Source: Xanthobacter sp. YC-JY1 (lineage in GTDB: Bacteria; Pseudomonadota; Alphaproteobacteria; Rhizobiales; Xanthobacteraceae). From it: a stretch of 64,000 nt of DNA. Within the stretch, counting starts at the first letter, position 1. Each line of letters opens with the position of its first letter. The position numbers and the translations under genes were made by a program. This document shows positions 23,166 to 32,695 of the stretch, in pieces. Below the pieces are notes generated by a model. The model did no database searches. It was given only the letters and a program-made list of their open reading frames with translations, and was not told where the DNA came from. Where the stretch lies: NCBI RefSeq assembly GCF_021730305.1, contig NZ_CP032674.1:2465001-2529000 (forward strand), given 5' to 3'.

Positions 23166-23827
23166 GCGGCGGTCGCTTCATCACCCTCGAAGGCGGGGAA
23201 GGCACGGGCAAGTCCACCCAGGCGCGGCGTCTGGCGCAGCATCTGCGCGCCCTTGGCCGCGAGGTGGTGGAGACGCGCGAGCCCGGCGGCACGCCCGGGG
23301 CGGAGGCGCTGCGCCATGTCATCCTTTCCGGGGCGGCAGAACCCCTCGGGCCTGCAGCGGAGGCGCTGCTGTTCGCCGCCGCGCGGGCGGACCATGTGGC
23401 CGGGCTGATCGCTCCGGCGCTGGCGGCGGGCAAGATCGTGGTGTGTGACCGCTTCATCGATTCCACCCGTGTCTATCAGGGCGCGGTCGGCGCCGTGGAC
23501 GCGAGCCTTCTCGATTCGCTTGAAGGGCTCTCCGTTGGCGCCGTGCGGCCGGACCTCACCCTCGTGCTGGACGTGCCACCCGAGATCGGCTTGGCCCGTG
23601 CCGCCCGTCGCGCGGCGGGCGCGGCGGCGGACCGCTTCGAGAAAGAGGGCGGTGATTATCACGCCGCGGTGCGCGCTGCCTTCCTCGCGCGGGCGGCGGC
23701 GGAGCCGGCGCGCTGTGCCCTGATCGATGCCTCGGCGGATGCGGACGCGGTCGCGGCCGTCATCGCCGATGTGGTGGCGGCCCGCCTCGGGCTGGGCGCC
23801 TATGAAATATCGGGCGCGGGCGCATGA
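23162..23827 (+). CDS. tmk: Thymidylate kinase
   Basis: 221 residues. It phosphorylates dTMP to dTDP in the cytoplasm. P-loop FITLEGGEGTGKST at residues 6-19, ETREPGGTPGAE, VVCDRFIDSTRVYQG (the DR-x motif) and a lid with DRFEKEG are all visible. It overlaps the genes before and after by 4 bp, giving a coupled run with holB and metG, a common alphaproteobacterial order. Confidence 0.95.
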   Translation: MSGGRFITLEGGEGTGKSTQARRLAQHLRALGREVVETREPGGTPGAEALRHVILSGAAEPLGPAAEALLFAAARADHVAGLIAPALAAGKIVVCDRFIDSTRVYQGAVGAVDASLLDSLEGLSVGAVRPDLTLVLDVPPEIGLARAARRAAGAAADRFEKEGGDYHAAVRAAFLARAAAEPARCALIDASADADAVAAVIADVVAARLGLGAYEISGAGA

Positions 23828-24855
23828 GCACGGAGATCGCTGGCGACGTGCTGCCGGGTGCGCCGCATCCGCGCGAGCAAGACCGCCTGTTCGGCCATGC
23901 GGCGGTGGAGGCGGATCTGCTGGGCGACTTCCGCGCCGGGCGCCTGCCCCATGCCTTGCTCATCGGCGGGCCGGAAGGCATCGGCAAGGCGACATTGGCC
24001 TATCGCCTTGCCCGCGTGGTGCTGGCCGGCGGGCCGGAGCCGGGCGCCCATGATTTGAGCCTGTCACCGAGCCATCCGGTGTTCCGGCAGGTCGCCTCCA
24101 TGAGCCATCCCGACATGCTCGTGCTGCGCCGGGCGCCGGAGGCGGGGGAGGAGAAGATTCCCACCATTATCCCGGCCGAGATGGTGCGCCGGGTGCGCAG
24201 CTTCTTCGGCGCCACGGCGGCGGCCGGCGGCTGGCGGGTGTGCATCGTCGATGCCGTGGATGAGCTGAATGCCTTCGGCGCCAATGCCTTGCTGAAGACG
24301 CTGGAGGAACCGCCGCCGCGCGCGCTGTTCCTCCTCATCACCCACGCCCCCGGCAAGGTGCTGGCCACCATCCGCTCGCGCTCGCGCCTGCTGCGGCTGC
24401 GGGCGCTGGGGGAGGGCGACGTGCTGGCGGCGCTGGATCATCTCTCCACCGAGATCGGCGACCTCAACGCCGCCGAGCTTCCGGCCGCCGCGCAGGCCTC
24501 AGGCGGCAGCGTGCGGCGCGCTTTGACGCTGGCGCGGGGGGAGGGGATGGAGGTGCGCCTCGCCACCCTCAAGGCGCTGGACCAGCTGCCGCGCCCCCGG
24601 CCGGAGGACCTGCACGCGCTGGGCACACGGCTCCAGGGCGACCGGGCGGACGGGCTCGACCTGTTCGTGGAGGCGGTGAGCGACTATGTGGCGGCGCAGG
24701 CCACGCACGCGGACGTGCCCCGTCATCGCCTTGTCCGCCTCGGCGAGGTGTGGGAGAAGGTGCGGCGCAGCGCGACCGAGGCGGATGTCTTCAATCTCGA
24801 TCGCAAGGCGCTGGTGTTCCGCATCTTTGCCGATCTGGCCGAAGCCGTGCGCTGA
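23824..24855 (+). CDS. holB: DNA polymerase III subunit delta'
   Basis: 343 residues, clamp-loader subunit. [24 protein letters not shown] is the (modified) P-loop and [26 protein letters not shown] the sensor/SRC-type region of delta'. The start overlaps the tmk stop. It acts with the tau and delta subunits to load the sliding clamp. Confidence 0.93.
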   Translation: MSTEIAGDVLPGAPHPREQDRLFGHAAVEADLLGDFRAGRLPHALLIGGPEGIGKATLAYRLARVVLAGGPEPGAHDLSLSPSHPVFRQVASMSHPDMLVLRRAPEAGEEKIPTIIPAEMVRRVRSFFGATAAAGGWRVCIVDAVDELNAFGANALLKTLEEPPPRALFLLITHAPGKVLATIRSRSRLLRLRALGEGDVLAALDHLSTEIGDLNAAELPAAAQASGGSVRRALTLARGEGMEVRLATLKALDQLPRPRPEDLHALGTRLQGDRADGLDLFVEAVSDYVAAQATHADVPRHRLVRLGEVWEKVRRSATEADVFNLDRKALVFRIFADLAEAVR

Positions 24856-24899
24856 AGCCGTCCCGCCACGGGGATCGGGGAAATCGTCCGAGCCTTTCG

Positions 24900-26453
24900 A
24901 TGTCCGTCAAGCCGCCGTTCTACATCACCACCGCCATCGCCTATCCCAACGGCGTGCCCCATATGGGCCACGCCTACGAGGCCATCGCGACCGACTGCAT
25001 CGCGCGGTTCAAGCGGCTGGACGGCTATGACGTGCGCTTCCTCACCGGCACGGACGAGCACGGCATCAAGATGCTGCAGACGGCCCAGAAGGCCGGCCTG
25101 ACCCCGCGCGAGCTGCTGGAGCGCAACGTCCCCCGCTTCCAGGCGATGGTGGAGACGTTCAACCTCTCCAACGACGATTTCATCCGCACCACCGAGGCCC
25201 GGCACAAGATTTCCACGCAGGCCATCTGGGAAAAGATGGCGGCTAACGGGGATATCTATAAATCCACGTATGCCGGCTGGTATTCCGTGCGGGATGAAGC
25301 CTATTACGCGGAAGACGAGACAACACTGAACGATGCCGGTGTTCGGCTCGGCCCACAGGGTACGCCCGTGGAATGGGTGGAGGAGGAGAGCTACTTCTTC
25401 CGGCTCTCGGCCTATCAGGACCGACTCCTCACTTACTATGCCGAAAACCCGGGGTTTATAGGCCCTGACACCCGCCGAAACGAGGTTGTCAGCTTCGTGT
25501 CAGGTGGCCTTCAGGACCTCTCCATCTCCCGCACCACCTTCGACTGGGGCATTCCGGTGCCCGGCGACGACAAGCACATCATGTATGTGTGGGTGGATGC
25601 GCTGACGAACTACATCACCGCGCTCGGCTATCCGGACGTGGATGGCGATTTCGCCAAGTACTGGCCGGCGAACGTGCATGTCATCGGCAAGGACATCATT
25701 CGCTTCCACGCGGTGTATTGGCCGGCATTTCTCTGGTCCGCGGGGTTGAAGGCGCCGAAGCGCGTGTTCGGCCACGGCTTTCTCTTCAATCGCGGAGAGA
25801 AGATGTCCAAGTCGGTGGGTAACGTCATCGATCCGTTCGACCTTGCCGCGACCTATGGCGTTGATGCCATTCGATATTTCTTCCTGCGGGAAGTCGCGTT
25901 CGGCCAGGATGGCTCCTACAGCCACGAGGCCATCGTCAACCGCATGAATGCCGACCTCGCCAACGATCTGGGCAACCTCGCCCAGCGGTCGCTGTCGATG
26001 ATTTCTAAGAATCTCAATGGCTTGGTGCCGACCCCCGGTCCGCTCTCGCCGGAGGACGAGGCCATGCTCGCCCTCGCCGACGGGATGCTCGCAAAGAGCC
26101 GCGAGGCCATGGATGCGCAGGCTATCCATTTGTATCTCAACGCAGTTTGGGCCGTGGTCGCGGAAGCCAACCGCTATTTCGCCGCCCAGGCCCCGTGGGC
26201 CCTGCGCAAGACCGATCCCGCCCGCATGGAGACGGTGCTCTGGGTCACCGCCGAGGTGATCCGGCAGGTGGGCATCCTGGTCCAGCCGGTGATGCCGGAG
26301 AGCGCCGCCAAGTTGTTGGATCTGGTGGCGATTCCGGCCGAGGAGCGGGGCTTTGACCGGCTCGATCCGGCCTTCCGCCTGCCCGGCGGGCTCGAGCTTC
26401 CGACCCCCGTCGGCGTGTTCCCGCGTTATGTGGAGCCGGAAGCCGCCACCTGA
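24900..26453 (+). CDS. metG: Methionyl-tRNA synthetase
   Basis: 517 residues. [21 protein letters not shown] is the HIGH-type motif, TGTDEHGIK the zinc-less connective region and [14 protein letters not shown] the KMSKS loop. No CxxC zinc knuckles and no C-terminal tRNA-binding domain, as in the shorter MetG2-type enzymes. ATG 24900 is the first codon with homology. It charges both initiator and elongator tRNA-Met. Confidence 0.95.
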   Translation: MSVKPPFYITTAIAYPNGVPHMGHAYEAIATDCIARFKRLDGYDVRFLTGTDEHGIKMLQTAQKAGLTPRELLERNVPRFQAMVETFNLSNDDFIRTTEARHKISTQAIWEKMAANGDIYKSTYAGWYSVRDEAYYAEDETTLNDAGVRLGPQGTPVEWVEEESYFFRLSAYQDRLLTYYAENPGFIGPDTRRNEVVSFVSGGLQDLSISRTTFDWGIPVPGDDKHIMYVWVDALTNYITALGYPDVDGDFAKYWPANVHVIGKDIIRFHAVYWPAFLWSAGLKAPKRVFGHGFLFNRGEKMSKSVGNVIDPFDLAATYGVDAIRYFFLREVAFGQDGSYSHEAIVNRMNADLANDLGNLAQRSLSMISKNLNGLVPTPGPLSPEDEAMLALADGMLAKSREAMDAQAIHLYLNAVWAVVAEANRYFAAQAPWALRKTDPARMETVLWVTAEVIRQVGILVQPVMPESAAKLLDLVAIPAEERGFDRLDPAFRLPGGLELPTPVGVFPRYVEPEAAT

Positions 26454-26545
26454 CGGCAAACATGGGTTGGCACCGGAAATTTCTTAACCTTGCTAGGGTT
26501 TTGTAGTTTACAGCACGCGGGGCTGGGGGAACTGGAGCGGTGGGA

Positions 26546-27055
26546 ATGACGGGCGTGAGATGGGTTTCGGCGGCCGCGGTGGCGCTGGCACTGGCCGGCT
26601 GCTCCAGCAGCTACGACCGCGCTCCGGCGCCTTCTCCCAACTATGATCCCGTCCCCCCGGCCATGCCCACGGAGGTGCCGCCGCCGGTGCCAGAAGGCCC
26701 CGCCGTTCCGCGCATCGAGGTGAAGCTCGCCGGTGCCGACGCCACCCTGGTGCGCGCCCGCATCGCCACCTCCCGCCGCGCCCGGCAATACACCATCACG
26801 GTGGACCAGCCGGCCCAACTCATTGCCGAAAAACGCCTTCCGCCGGACGAGGCGATGAAGCGCACCAACGGCCAGAGCCAGGATGCGGCCTTCCGGCTGG
26901 ACTACATCTTCAACACCTCGGGCGGCAACGTCACGGTGTCGCTGGAAGCCTCCATCGTCACCAATCCCGGCCGCCCCGGCGAGCGCGTGCAGCCCATCAC
27001 CATGCCCGCCCCGGACGCGGACGCGCTCAAGGAAGAGATCAGCTCGGCCCAGTAG
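26546..27055 (+). CDS. Hypothetical lipoprotein
   Basis: About 169 residues. The signal peptide ends in a lipobox (LALAGC), followed by a Pro-rich linker to residue ~55 and a compact beta-rich domain (RARQYTITVDQPAQLIAEK, DYIFNTSGGNVTVSLEASI). I do not recognise the domain. ATG 26546 follows GGAG and GGTGGGA boxes. It is a monocistronic-looking gene between metG and bioY. Confidence 0.7.
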   Translation: MTGVRWVSAAAVALALAGCSSSYDRAPAPSPNYDPVPPAMPTEVPPPVPEGPAVPRIEVKLAGADATLVRARIATSRRARQYTITVDQPAQLIAEKRLPPDEAMKRTNGQSQDAAFRLDYIFNTSGGNVTVSLEASIVTNPGRPGERVQPITMPAPDADALKEEISSAQ

Positions 27056-27064
27056 CCGCGCTCC

Positions 27065-27646
27065 TCAGCGCTGGCGTGGGGTTCCGGCGAGACGCTCCAC
27101 GGCGATGACGGTGGCGAGCGCCGCAACGGTCTTCACCGCAGCACCCGGCAGGAAGGGCAGGAAGCCCTTCTCGAGCGCGAAGACCGGCCCCATCTTCGTC
27201 GCGATCCAGCCGGCCCCCATGACCATCAGCACGAGATGGCCGAGGGCGAGGACGCCGAACAGCGGCAGCGGGCGCAGCCGCGCCCAGGTCTCCTGAAGCC
27301 AGCCCACCAGCAGCGTCGTCACCAGAAATCCGACGATGAAGCCTCCGGACGTGCCGGTGAGCATGGCGAGCCCGCTCCGCCCGCCCGAGAACACCGGCAG
27401 TCCCATCAATCCGGCAAGAAGATAGATCCCGACGGTGAGTCCGCCGAATTGCCAGCCCATGAGCGCCGCCAGTGAGATGAGCACATAGCTCTGCAGCGTG
27501 ATCGGCACCGGCTGGATGGGGATGGACAGCTGGGCGCTCCAGGCCAGCAGGGCCACGCCCACGACGAGCAAGGCAATCGCCCAGACGTTGGACGCATCAG
27601 CGAGCCGAGCCAAAGCGGGGCGGAACGGGGACTGGGTCTTGAACAT
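27065..27646 (-). CDS. bioY: Biotin transporter BioY (ECF S component)
   Basis: 193 residues with six hydrophobic helices. IPIQPVPITLQSYVLISLAALMG and LAGLMGLPVFSGGRSGLAML are the BioY signatures; TSGGFIVGF follows. It binds biotin in the membrane and either works alone or with ECF A/T subunits, which are not in this window. ATG 27646 is preferred, ATG 27661 is an alternative; neither has a strong ribosome site. No BioR-type box is visible upstream. Confidence 0.88.
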   Translation of the reverse strand: MFKTQSPFRPALARLADASNVWAIALLVVGVALLAWSAQLSIPIQPVPITLQSYVLISLAALMGWQFGGLTVGIYLLAGLMGLPVFSGGRSGLAMLTGTSGGFIVGFLVTTLLVGWLQETWARLRPLPLFGVLALGHLVLMVMGAGWIATKMGPVFALEKGFLPFLPGAAVKTVAALATVIAVERLAGTPRQR

Positions 27647-27812
27647 GAAAAGTCTCGCCATGGGGCGAGCCGGCCCGGCCCGCGTCGGCCCCCGCGATAC
27701 CTTTGCCGGAGCCGTCCGGCAAGGCCCGGCCGCGCGTGCGACGCATGGCCCGGCGCCTCGACGGGGAGGGCCGATGCGCTTATGTGAAGCGCGGAACGTC
27801 CGTAGGATCATC

Positions 27813-28589
27813 ATGCTCGTCGACAGCCACTGCCATCTCGATTTCCCCGATTTCGCCGCCGAGCTGCCGGACGTGGTGGCCCGCGCCGAGGCGGCTGGCG
27901 TCTCCCATCTCGTCACCATTTCCACGCGGGTGCGCCGCTTCAACGAGATCGCCGCCATCGCCGAGCGGTTCGACAGCGTGAGCTGCTCAGTCGGCACCCA
28001 CCCCCATCAGGCGGGCGAGGAAACCGACGTCACGGTGAAGGACCTGGTGGACCTCTCTCGCCATCCCAAGGTGGTGGCCATCGGCGAGGTGGGGCTGGAC
28101 TATCACTACGACCTCGGCCCGCGCGAGGCGCAGGAGCACGGCTTCCGCACGCACATCGCAGCGTCGCGCGAGACCGGCCTGCCGCTGGTGATCCACGCCC
28201 GCGAGGCGGACGAGGACGTCGCCGCCATCCTGGAGGAAGAGAGCGCCCGGGGCGCCTTTCCCTTCCTGCTCCACTGCTTCACCGCCGGCCCCGATCTCGC
28301 CCGCCGGGCGCTGGCGCTGGGCGGCTACATCTCCTTCTCGGGCGTCGTGACGTTCAAGAAGAGCGAGGACCTGCGCGCCATCGCCTGCGATGTGCCGGCG
28401 GATCGCATCCTGGTGGAAACCGATTCCCCGTTCCTCGCGCCCACGCCCCATCGCGGCAAGCGCAACGAGCCCTCCTTCGTGCGCGAGACGGCGAAGGTGC
28501 TGGCCGAGGCGCGGGGCGAGCCGTTCGAGACCTTCGCCGCCGCAACCACCCGGAATTTCTACACCTTGTTTTCCAAGGCCCGGCGCTGA
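27813..28589 (+). CDS. tatD: TatD-family metal-dependent hydrolase
   Basis: 258 residues. The metal ligands appear as MLVDSHCHLD (start), GEVGLDYHY (Glu), PLVIHAREAD (His), LLHCFTAGP (His) and ILVETDSPFLAP (Asp), the complete TatD set. Family members have 3'-5' exonuclease or DNase activity. AGGA lies 5 bp before ATG 27813. In many alphaproteobacteria it directly follows holB-metG; here a lipoprotein and bioY intervene. Confidence 0.92.
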   Translation: MLVDSHCHLDFPDFAAELPDVVARAEAAGVSHLVTISTRVRRFNEIAAIAERFDSVSCSVGTHPHQAGEETDVTVKDLVDLSRHPKVVAIGEVGLDYHYDLGPREAQEHGFRTHIAASRETGLPLVIHAREADEDVAAILEEESARGAFPFLLHCFTAGPDLARRALALGGYISFSGVVTFKKSEDLRAIACDVPADRILVETDSPFLAPTPHRGKRNEPSFVRETAKVLAEARGEPFETFAAATTRNFYTLFSKARR

Positions 28590-28603
28590 ACGAGGGAGGA
28601 GAC

Positions 28604-29146
28604 GTGGTGAACCACGATCGCTACGACGACGCCTATATCCGCTCCCTCCTCTCCGAGGTGAAGACGATCGCCATCGTCGGCGCCAGCGCCAATGCGGCGC
28701 GGCCGTCCTATTTCGTGATGAAGTATTTGTCCGAGCGGGGCTATCGCGTCTATCCGGTCAATCCGGGGCAGGCGGGCAAGACCGTGGTGGGGCTCACCTT
28801 CGTCGCGTCGTTGAAGGATGTGCCTGAGGCCATCGAGATGGTGGATGTGTTCCGCGCGCCAGAGCATGTGCCCGCCGTTCTTGACGAGGTGCTGGCGCTC
28901 GATCCCCTGCCCAAGGTGCTGTGGACCCAGCTCGGCGTGCGCAACGACGAGGCCGCCGCCCGCGCCGAGGCCGCCGGGCTCAAGGTGGTGATGAACCGCT
29001 GTCCCAAGATCGAATATGGCCGGCTTTCCGGCGAGATCGGCTGGACCGGCGTCAATTCCCGCACCATCTCGTCCCGCCGTCCGCAGCGGCTGGGCAGCGG
29101 GGTGCAGCGGCTTTCCATCGCACCGCGTGGACCGAAATCAATCTAA
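28604..29146 (+). CDS. CoA-binding protein (YccU-like)
   Basis: 180 residues, a single Rossmann-type CoA_binding_2 domain: KTIAIVGASANAARPSYFVM, YRVYPVNPGQAG, IEMVDVFRAPEHVPAVLDEV and VVMNRCPKIEYGR. It occurs alone in many proteobacteria with unknown biochemical role. The start is GTG 28604 or GTG 28607; the GGGAGGA site favours the second by spacing. 15 bp after tatD, probably co-transcribed. Confidence 0.87.
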   Translation: MVNHDRYDDAYIRSLLSEVKTIAIVGASANAARPSYFVMKYLSERGYRVYPVNPGQAGKTVVGLTFVASLKDVPEAIEMVDVFRAPEHVPAVLDEVLALDPLPKVLWTQLGVRNDEAAARAEAAGLKVVMNRCPKIEYGRLSGEIGWTGVNSRTISSRRPQRLGSGVQRLSIAPRGPKSI

Positions 29147-29174
29147 TCGGTAGAAGTACGGAATTATCTATCGA
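29147..29174. promoter_or_regulatory. Imperfect inverted repeat upstream of metY
   Basis: TCGGTAGA (29147-29154) and TCTATCGA (29167-29174), 7 of 8 paired, about 44 bp before the metY start. A candidate operator; its regulator is unknown. Confidence 0.35.
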
Positions 29175-29217
29175 AGCCCGCCGGCATAGAAGGTTGGCAC
29201 TGACGGAGAAAGCGCCC

Positions 29218-30522
29218 ATGTCCGACGACAACACCCCTGCAGCCCCCCGCGAGCCGGGCTTCGCGACCCTCGCGATCCACGCCGGCGCCCAGCCCGATCC
29301 CACGACCGGCGCGCGGGCGACGCCGATCTACCAGACCACCTCGTTCGTCTTCGACGACGTGGACCATGCGGCCTCCCTGTTCGGCCTGCAGGCGTTTGGC
29401 AACATCTATACCCGCATCACCAACCCCACCAACGCGGTGCTGGAAGAGCGCGTCGCGGCGCTGGAGGGCGGCACGGCCGCCCTTGCGGTCGCGTCCGGCC
29501 ATGCCGCCCAGCATCTGGTGTTCCACACGCTGCTGACGCCGGGTGACGAGTTCATCGCCTCGCGCAAGCTCTACGGCGGCTCCATCAACCAGTTCTCCCA
29601 CGCCTTCAAGAGCTTCGGCTGGAACGTAGTGTGGGCGGACCCGGACGACGTGTCCTCGTTCGAGCGGGCGGTGACGCCGAAGACCAAGGCGATCTTCATC
29701 GAATCCATCGCCAATCCGGGCGGCGTGGTGACCGATGTCGCCGCCATTTCCGCCATCGCCAAGAAGGCCGGCGTGCCGCTCATCGTCGACAATACGCTGG
29801 CGACGCCCTACCTCTGGCAGCCCATCAAGGACGGCGCGGACATCGTCGTCCATTCGGCCACCAAGTTCCTGGGCGGCCACGGCAATTCCATCGGCGGCGT
29901 GATCGTGGACGCGGGCACGTTCGACTGGTCGGCCTCGGGCCGCTATCCGTTCCTGAGCGAGCCGCGGCCGGAATATTCCGGCATGGTGCTGCACGAGACC
30001 TTCGGCAATTTCGCCTTCGCGATCGCCGCCCGCGTGCTCGGCCTGCGCGACCTCGGGCCGGCGCTCTCGCCCTTCAACGCCTTCCTGATCCTCACCGGCA
30101 TCGAGACGCTGGCCCTGCGCATGCAGCGGCATAGCGAGAATGCGCTGAAGGTGGCGCAGTGGCTCTCCGCGCACCCCAAGGTGTCCTGGGTGAGCTATCC
30201 GGGCCTCGCGACCGACAAGTATCATGCTCTGGCGCAGAAATACCTGCCCAAGGGCGCCGGCGCGGTGTTCACCTTCGGCCTCAAGGGCGGCTATGAGGCC
30301 GGCGTGAAGCTGGTGTCGAATGTCGAGCTGTTCTCGCACCTCGCCAATATCGGCGACACGCGCTCGCTCATCATCCATCCCGCCTCCACGACCCATCGCC
30401 AGCTCACCGACGAGGGCAAGACGGCGGCGGGTGCCGGGCCGGAGGTGGTGCGCCTGTCCATCGGCATCGAGGATGCGGCGGACATCATCGGCGACCTCGA
30501 TCAGGCGCTGGCGAAGATCTGA
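29218..30522 (+). CDS. metY: O-acetylhomoserine sulfhydrylase/aminocarboxypropyltransferase
   Basis: 434 residues, Cys/Met-metabolism PLP enzyme that makes homocysteine from O-acetylhomoserine and sulfide. FATLAIHAGAQPDPTTGARA and PIYQTTSFVF start the family fold; VHSATKFLGGHGNSIGG carries the PLP Lys. The large subgroup-specific insertion near 250 (SEPRPEYSGMVLHETFG) favours MetY over MetB/MetZ. ATG 29218 begins the conserved region. An 11-bp terminator follows the stop. Confidence 0.93.
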   Translation: MSDDNTPAAPREPGFATLAIHAGAQPDPTTGARATPIYQTTSFVFDDVDHAASLFGLQAFGNIYTRITNPTNAVLEERVAALEGGTAALAVASGHAAQHLVFHTLLTPGDEFIASRKLYGGSINQFSHAFKSFGWNVVWADPDDVSSFERAVTPKTKAIFIESIANPGGVVTDVAAISAIAKKAGVPLIVDNTLATPYLWQPIKDGADIVVHSATKFLGGHGNSIGGVIVDAGTFDWSASGRYPFLSEPRPEYSGMVLHETFGNFAFAIAARVLGLRDLGPALSPFNAFLILTGIETLALRMQRHSENALKVAQWLSAHPKVSWVSYPGLATDKYHALAQKYLPKGAGAVFTFGLKGGYEAGVKLVSNVELFSHLANIGDTRSLIIHPASTTHRQLTDEGKTAAGAGPEVVRLSIGIEDAADIIGDLDQALAKI

Positions 30523-30530
30523 TCTTCCAT

Positions 30531-30559
30531 CCGCGCGGGCTCCTAGCCCGCGCGGTTTT
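30531..30559 (+). terminator. Intrinsic terminator of metY
   Basis: Perfect 11-bp stem CCGCGCGGGCT/AGCCCGCGCGG around CCT, followed by TTTT. It lies 8 bp after the metY stop and 17 bp before the convergent LysR stop, so it may serve both strands. Confidence 0.85.
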
Positions 30560-30575
30560 CATGGGGCGATGACGT

Positions 30576-31475
30576 TCAACCGGACGGGCTTCCCCCGTCG
30601 CCATAGACTTCCCGCGTCAGCTCCAGCCAGGCGCGGGCGGCGTGGGAGAGATAGCTGCCCTTTCGCCAGACGATGGCCATGTGCCACTCGGTGCCCGGCT
30701 CGGCGAGTTCCGACAAGCGCACCGCCGGCGTCCGGCGCTGGTAGGCAATGGTCTTGGGCAGGAAGGCAACGCCGAGCCCCGCGCCCGCAATCTCTACGAT
30801 GAAGTCGATCTGCCCGCTGCGCGCCGCCACCTGAGGCGAGAAGCCGTTGCGGGCGCAGGCGTCCTCCAGCACCTGGTTCAGCGCGAAACCGCCCTCGAAC
30901 AGGATGAAGGGGAAGTCGGCGAGGTCGGCGATCGTCACCCGGTCCCGGCCCGCCAGGGGATGGCTCACCGGCAGAACCGCCATAAGCGGCTCGCAGCGCA
31001 CGGCCTGTCCGTCGAACCCGTCCTTGGCGGGGAGCAGGGAGCCGGCCAGCTCCACCTCGCCCTCCAGCAGCATCTCCTCCAGCCGCTTCGAGCCATGCTC
31101 GGTGAGGCGGATCTCAATGCCCGGATAGCGGGAGCGGAAGACCGCGAACAAGGGCGCAAACAGCGTGCTCGCCCCGAGTGGCGGCAGCCCGAGGCGCAGG
31201 CTCCCACGCCTGAGGCCCCTGAGATCCTCCAACTCGGCGACGAGGCCCTCGCGCTCGGCCAGCAAGGTCAGAGCACGGCGGTAGACGATCTCGCCCGCGG
31301 CCGTGAGTTGGCTGCGATGGCCGATCCGATCGAGCAGCGGAACGCCGAGTTCGTCTTCCAGCTGCTTCACGGCCTTGGAGACCGTGGGCTGGGTGGCATT
31401 GAGGACCTTGGCGGCCGGCGAGAAGCCGCCCTGCCGCACCACCTCGACGAAAGCCCTGAGCGTACGAAGTTCCAT
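30576..31475 (-). CDS. LysR-family regulator, likely of the lrgAB-type pair
   Basis: 299 residues. The LysR helix-turn-helix is at 1-60 (LRTLRAFVEVVRQGGFSPAAK, ATQPTVSKAVKQLEDELG), then a periplasmic-binding-like effector domain. Divergent from lrgA/lrgB with a 97-bp spacer, the arrangement of CidR with cidAB, which responds to acetate or carbohydrate metabolism in firmicutes. Whether the ligand is the same here is unknown. Confidence 0.88.
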   Translation of the reverse strand: MELRTLRAFVEVVRQGGFSPAAKVLNATQPTVSKAVKQLEDELGVPLLDRIGHRSQLTAAGEIVYRRALTLLAEREGLVAELEDLRGLRRGSLRLGLPPLGASTLFAPLFAVFRSRYPGIEIRLTEHGSKRLEEMLLEGEVELAGSLLPAKDGFDGQAVRCEPLMAVLPVSHPLAGRDRVTIADLADFPFILFEGGFALNQVLEDACARNGFSPQVAARSGQIDFIVEIAGAGLGVAFLPKTIAYQRRTPAVRLSELAEPGTEWHMAIVWRKGSYLSHAARAWLELTREVYGDGGSPSG

Positions 31476-31499
31476 ATCATGCCTATATGGAATGGTCTT

Positions 31500-31537
31500 T
31501 ATGCATTCAATTCATTTTTATAATGCTGCGATGCATA
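31500..31537. promoter_or_regulatory. Inverted repeat and -10-like box in the LysR/lrgA divergent promoter
   Basis: TATGCAT (31500-31506) and ATGCATA (31531-31537) flank 24 AT-rich bases that include TATAAT (31519-31524), a consensus -10 for the lrgA direction. A likely LysR operator region. Confidence 0.5.
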
Positions 31538-31572
31538 CTATCTTACTGGCATCGGCACTGGAGGTGCCAGCC

Positions 31573-32013
31573 ATGACCCAGAATCGCTCTGCCCTCAATC
31601 ACTTGCTCCGTACCGCCCGCCTCGCGCTGCACCGCAGCATGCTGGTTCAGCTCGGCGTGCTCGCCGGCTTCTGGATGGCGGGAGAAGGCGTGGTGCGGCT
31701 GGTGAATCTGCCGGTGCCCGGCGGCATCGTCGGTATGGTCGTGGTGCTGGCCCTCCTGGCGAGCGGCTGGCTGCGTCCGGCCAGCGTGCGGCGCGGGGCG
31801 TCCTGGCTGCTGGCGGAAATGCTGCTGTTCTTCGTGCCCGCCGTCATGGCCGTGCTCGATCACAAGGAACTCATCGGCCTCGACGGCCTGAAGATCGCGG
31901 CGGTGATTCTGCTCGGCACGGTGACCGTCATGGGGGGCACCGCGCTCGCCGTCGATCTGTGCTGGCGCTGGACCCAGCGCCTGTCGCGGGAGGCGCGCCA
32001 TGTGGATGCATAA
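31573..32013 (+). CDS. lrgA: CidA/LrgA-family membrane protein
   Basis: 146 residues with four transmembrane helices: MLVQLGVLAGFWMAGEGVV, LPVPGGIVGMVVVLALLASG, LLAEMLLFFVPAVMAV and IAAVILLGTVTVMGGTAL. This is the holin-like partner of LrgB; in bacteria studied the pair modulates murein hydrolase activity or exports pyruvate. GGAGG lies 9 bp before ATG 31573. It overlaps lrgB by 14 bp. Confidence 0.88.
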   Translation: MTQNRSALNHLLRTARLALHRSMLVQLGVLAGFWMAGEGVVRLVNLPVPGGIVGMVVVLALLASGWLRPASVRRGASWLLAEMLLFFVPAVMAVLDHKELIGLDGLKIAAVILLGTVTVMGGTALAVDLCWRWTQRLSREARHVDA

Positions 32014-32695
32014 TCCCCTGGTCGCGACGCTGTTCTGGTCGACCGTTACCATCGGCTCCTATCTCGCCGCGCGGGCCATCGGCCGGCGCTGGCGGTTCTG
32101 GTGGACCTCGCCGCTTCTGCTGACGCCCATCGGCGTCGGTGCCGTGGCGCTCAGCCTGCACGCCGGATATGGCGAATACATCGCCGGCACCCGCTGGCTG
32201 CTGCTGATGATGGGGCCGGCTACGGTGGCCTTCGCCATTCCCATCTATGAGCAGCGCGCGCTCATCCGCCGCTATTGGCCGGTGCTGCTGGTCGGCGTCG
32301 CGGTGGGCAGCACCCTCGCCATGGGGACGGCGTTGGCCCTCGCGCATCTTCTGGGACTGAGCGATTCCATCGGCCTCAGCCTGATGCCGAGGTCGACCTC
32401 CACCCCCTTCGCGATGGCGGTTTCCAGCGACATCGGCGGCGTGCCGGACCTCACCGCCGTGTTCGTCATCCTCACCGGCATCTGCGGTGCGGCGTTGGGC
32501 GAGGTGGTGCTGAAGGTGATGCCGCTGCGCTCTTCGCTGGCCCGCGGCGCCCTGTTCGGCATGGGCGCCCACGGTGCCGGCGTTGCCCGGGCGCACCAGA
32601 TCGGCGGGGAGGAAGGCTCCATCGCCGGTCTCGTGATGGTGCTGGCAGGCCTGTTCAACGTGATGATCGCGCCGCTCGTGGCGGCTCTGGTCTAG
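32000..32695 (+). CDS. lrgB: LrgB/CidB-family membrane protein
   Basis: 231 residues, about seven helices. [36 protein letters not shown] and the highly conserved [20 protein letters not shown] plus [16 protein letters not shown] identify LrgB. ATG 32000 has GGGAGG 6 bp upstream. It ends convergently on ctaA with a 4-bp overlap. With lrgA and the divergent LysR gene it forms a complete unit. Confidence 0.9.
   Translation: MWMHNPLVATLFWSTVTIGSYLAARAIGRRWRFWWTSPLLLTPIGVGAVALSLHAGYGEYIAGTRWLLLMMGPATVAFAIPIYEQRALIRRYWPVLLVGVAVGSTLAMGTALALAHLLGLSDSIGLSLMPRSTSTPFAMAVSSDIGGVPDLTAVFVILTGICGAALGEVVLKVMPLRSSLARGALFGMGAHGAGVARAHQIGGEEGSIAGLVMVLAGLFNVMIAPLVAALV

Noticed and set aside
20715-26492. TTAACC sequences before rlpA and the 26546 lipoprotein as CtrA sites
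   Set aside because: Only single half-sites, without the second TTAA at the required spacing.
27647-27812. BioR operator upstream of bioY
   Set aside because: No TTATAGATAA-like palindrome is seen in the GC-rich spacer.
29147-29217. SAM-II riboswitch before metY
   Set aside because: The conserved SAM-II core is not visible; only a short imperfect inverted repeat is present.
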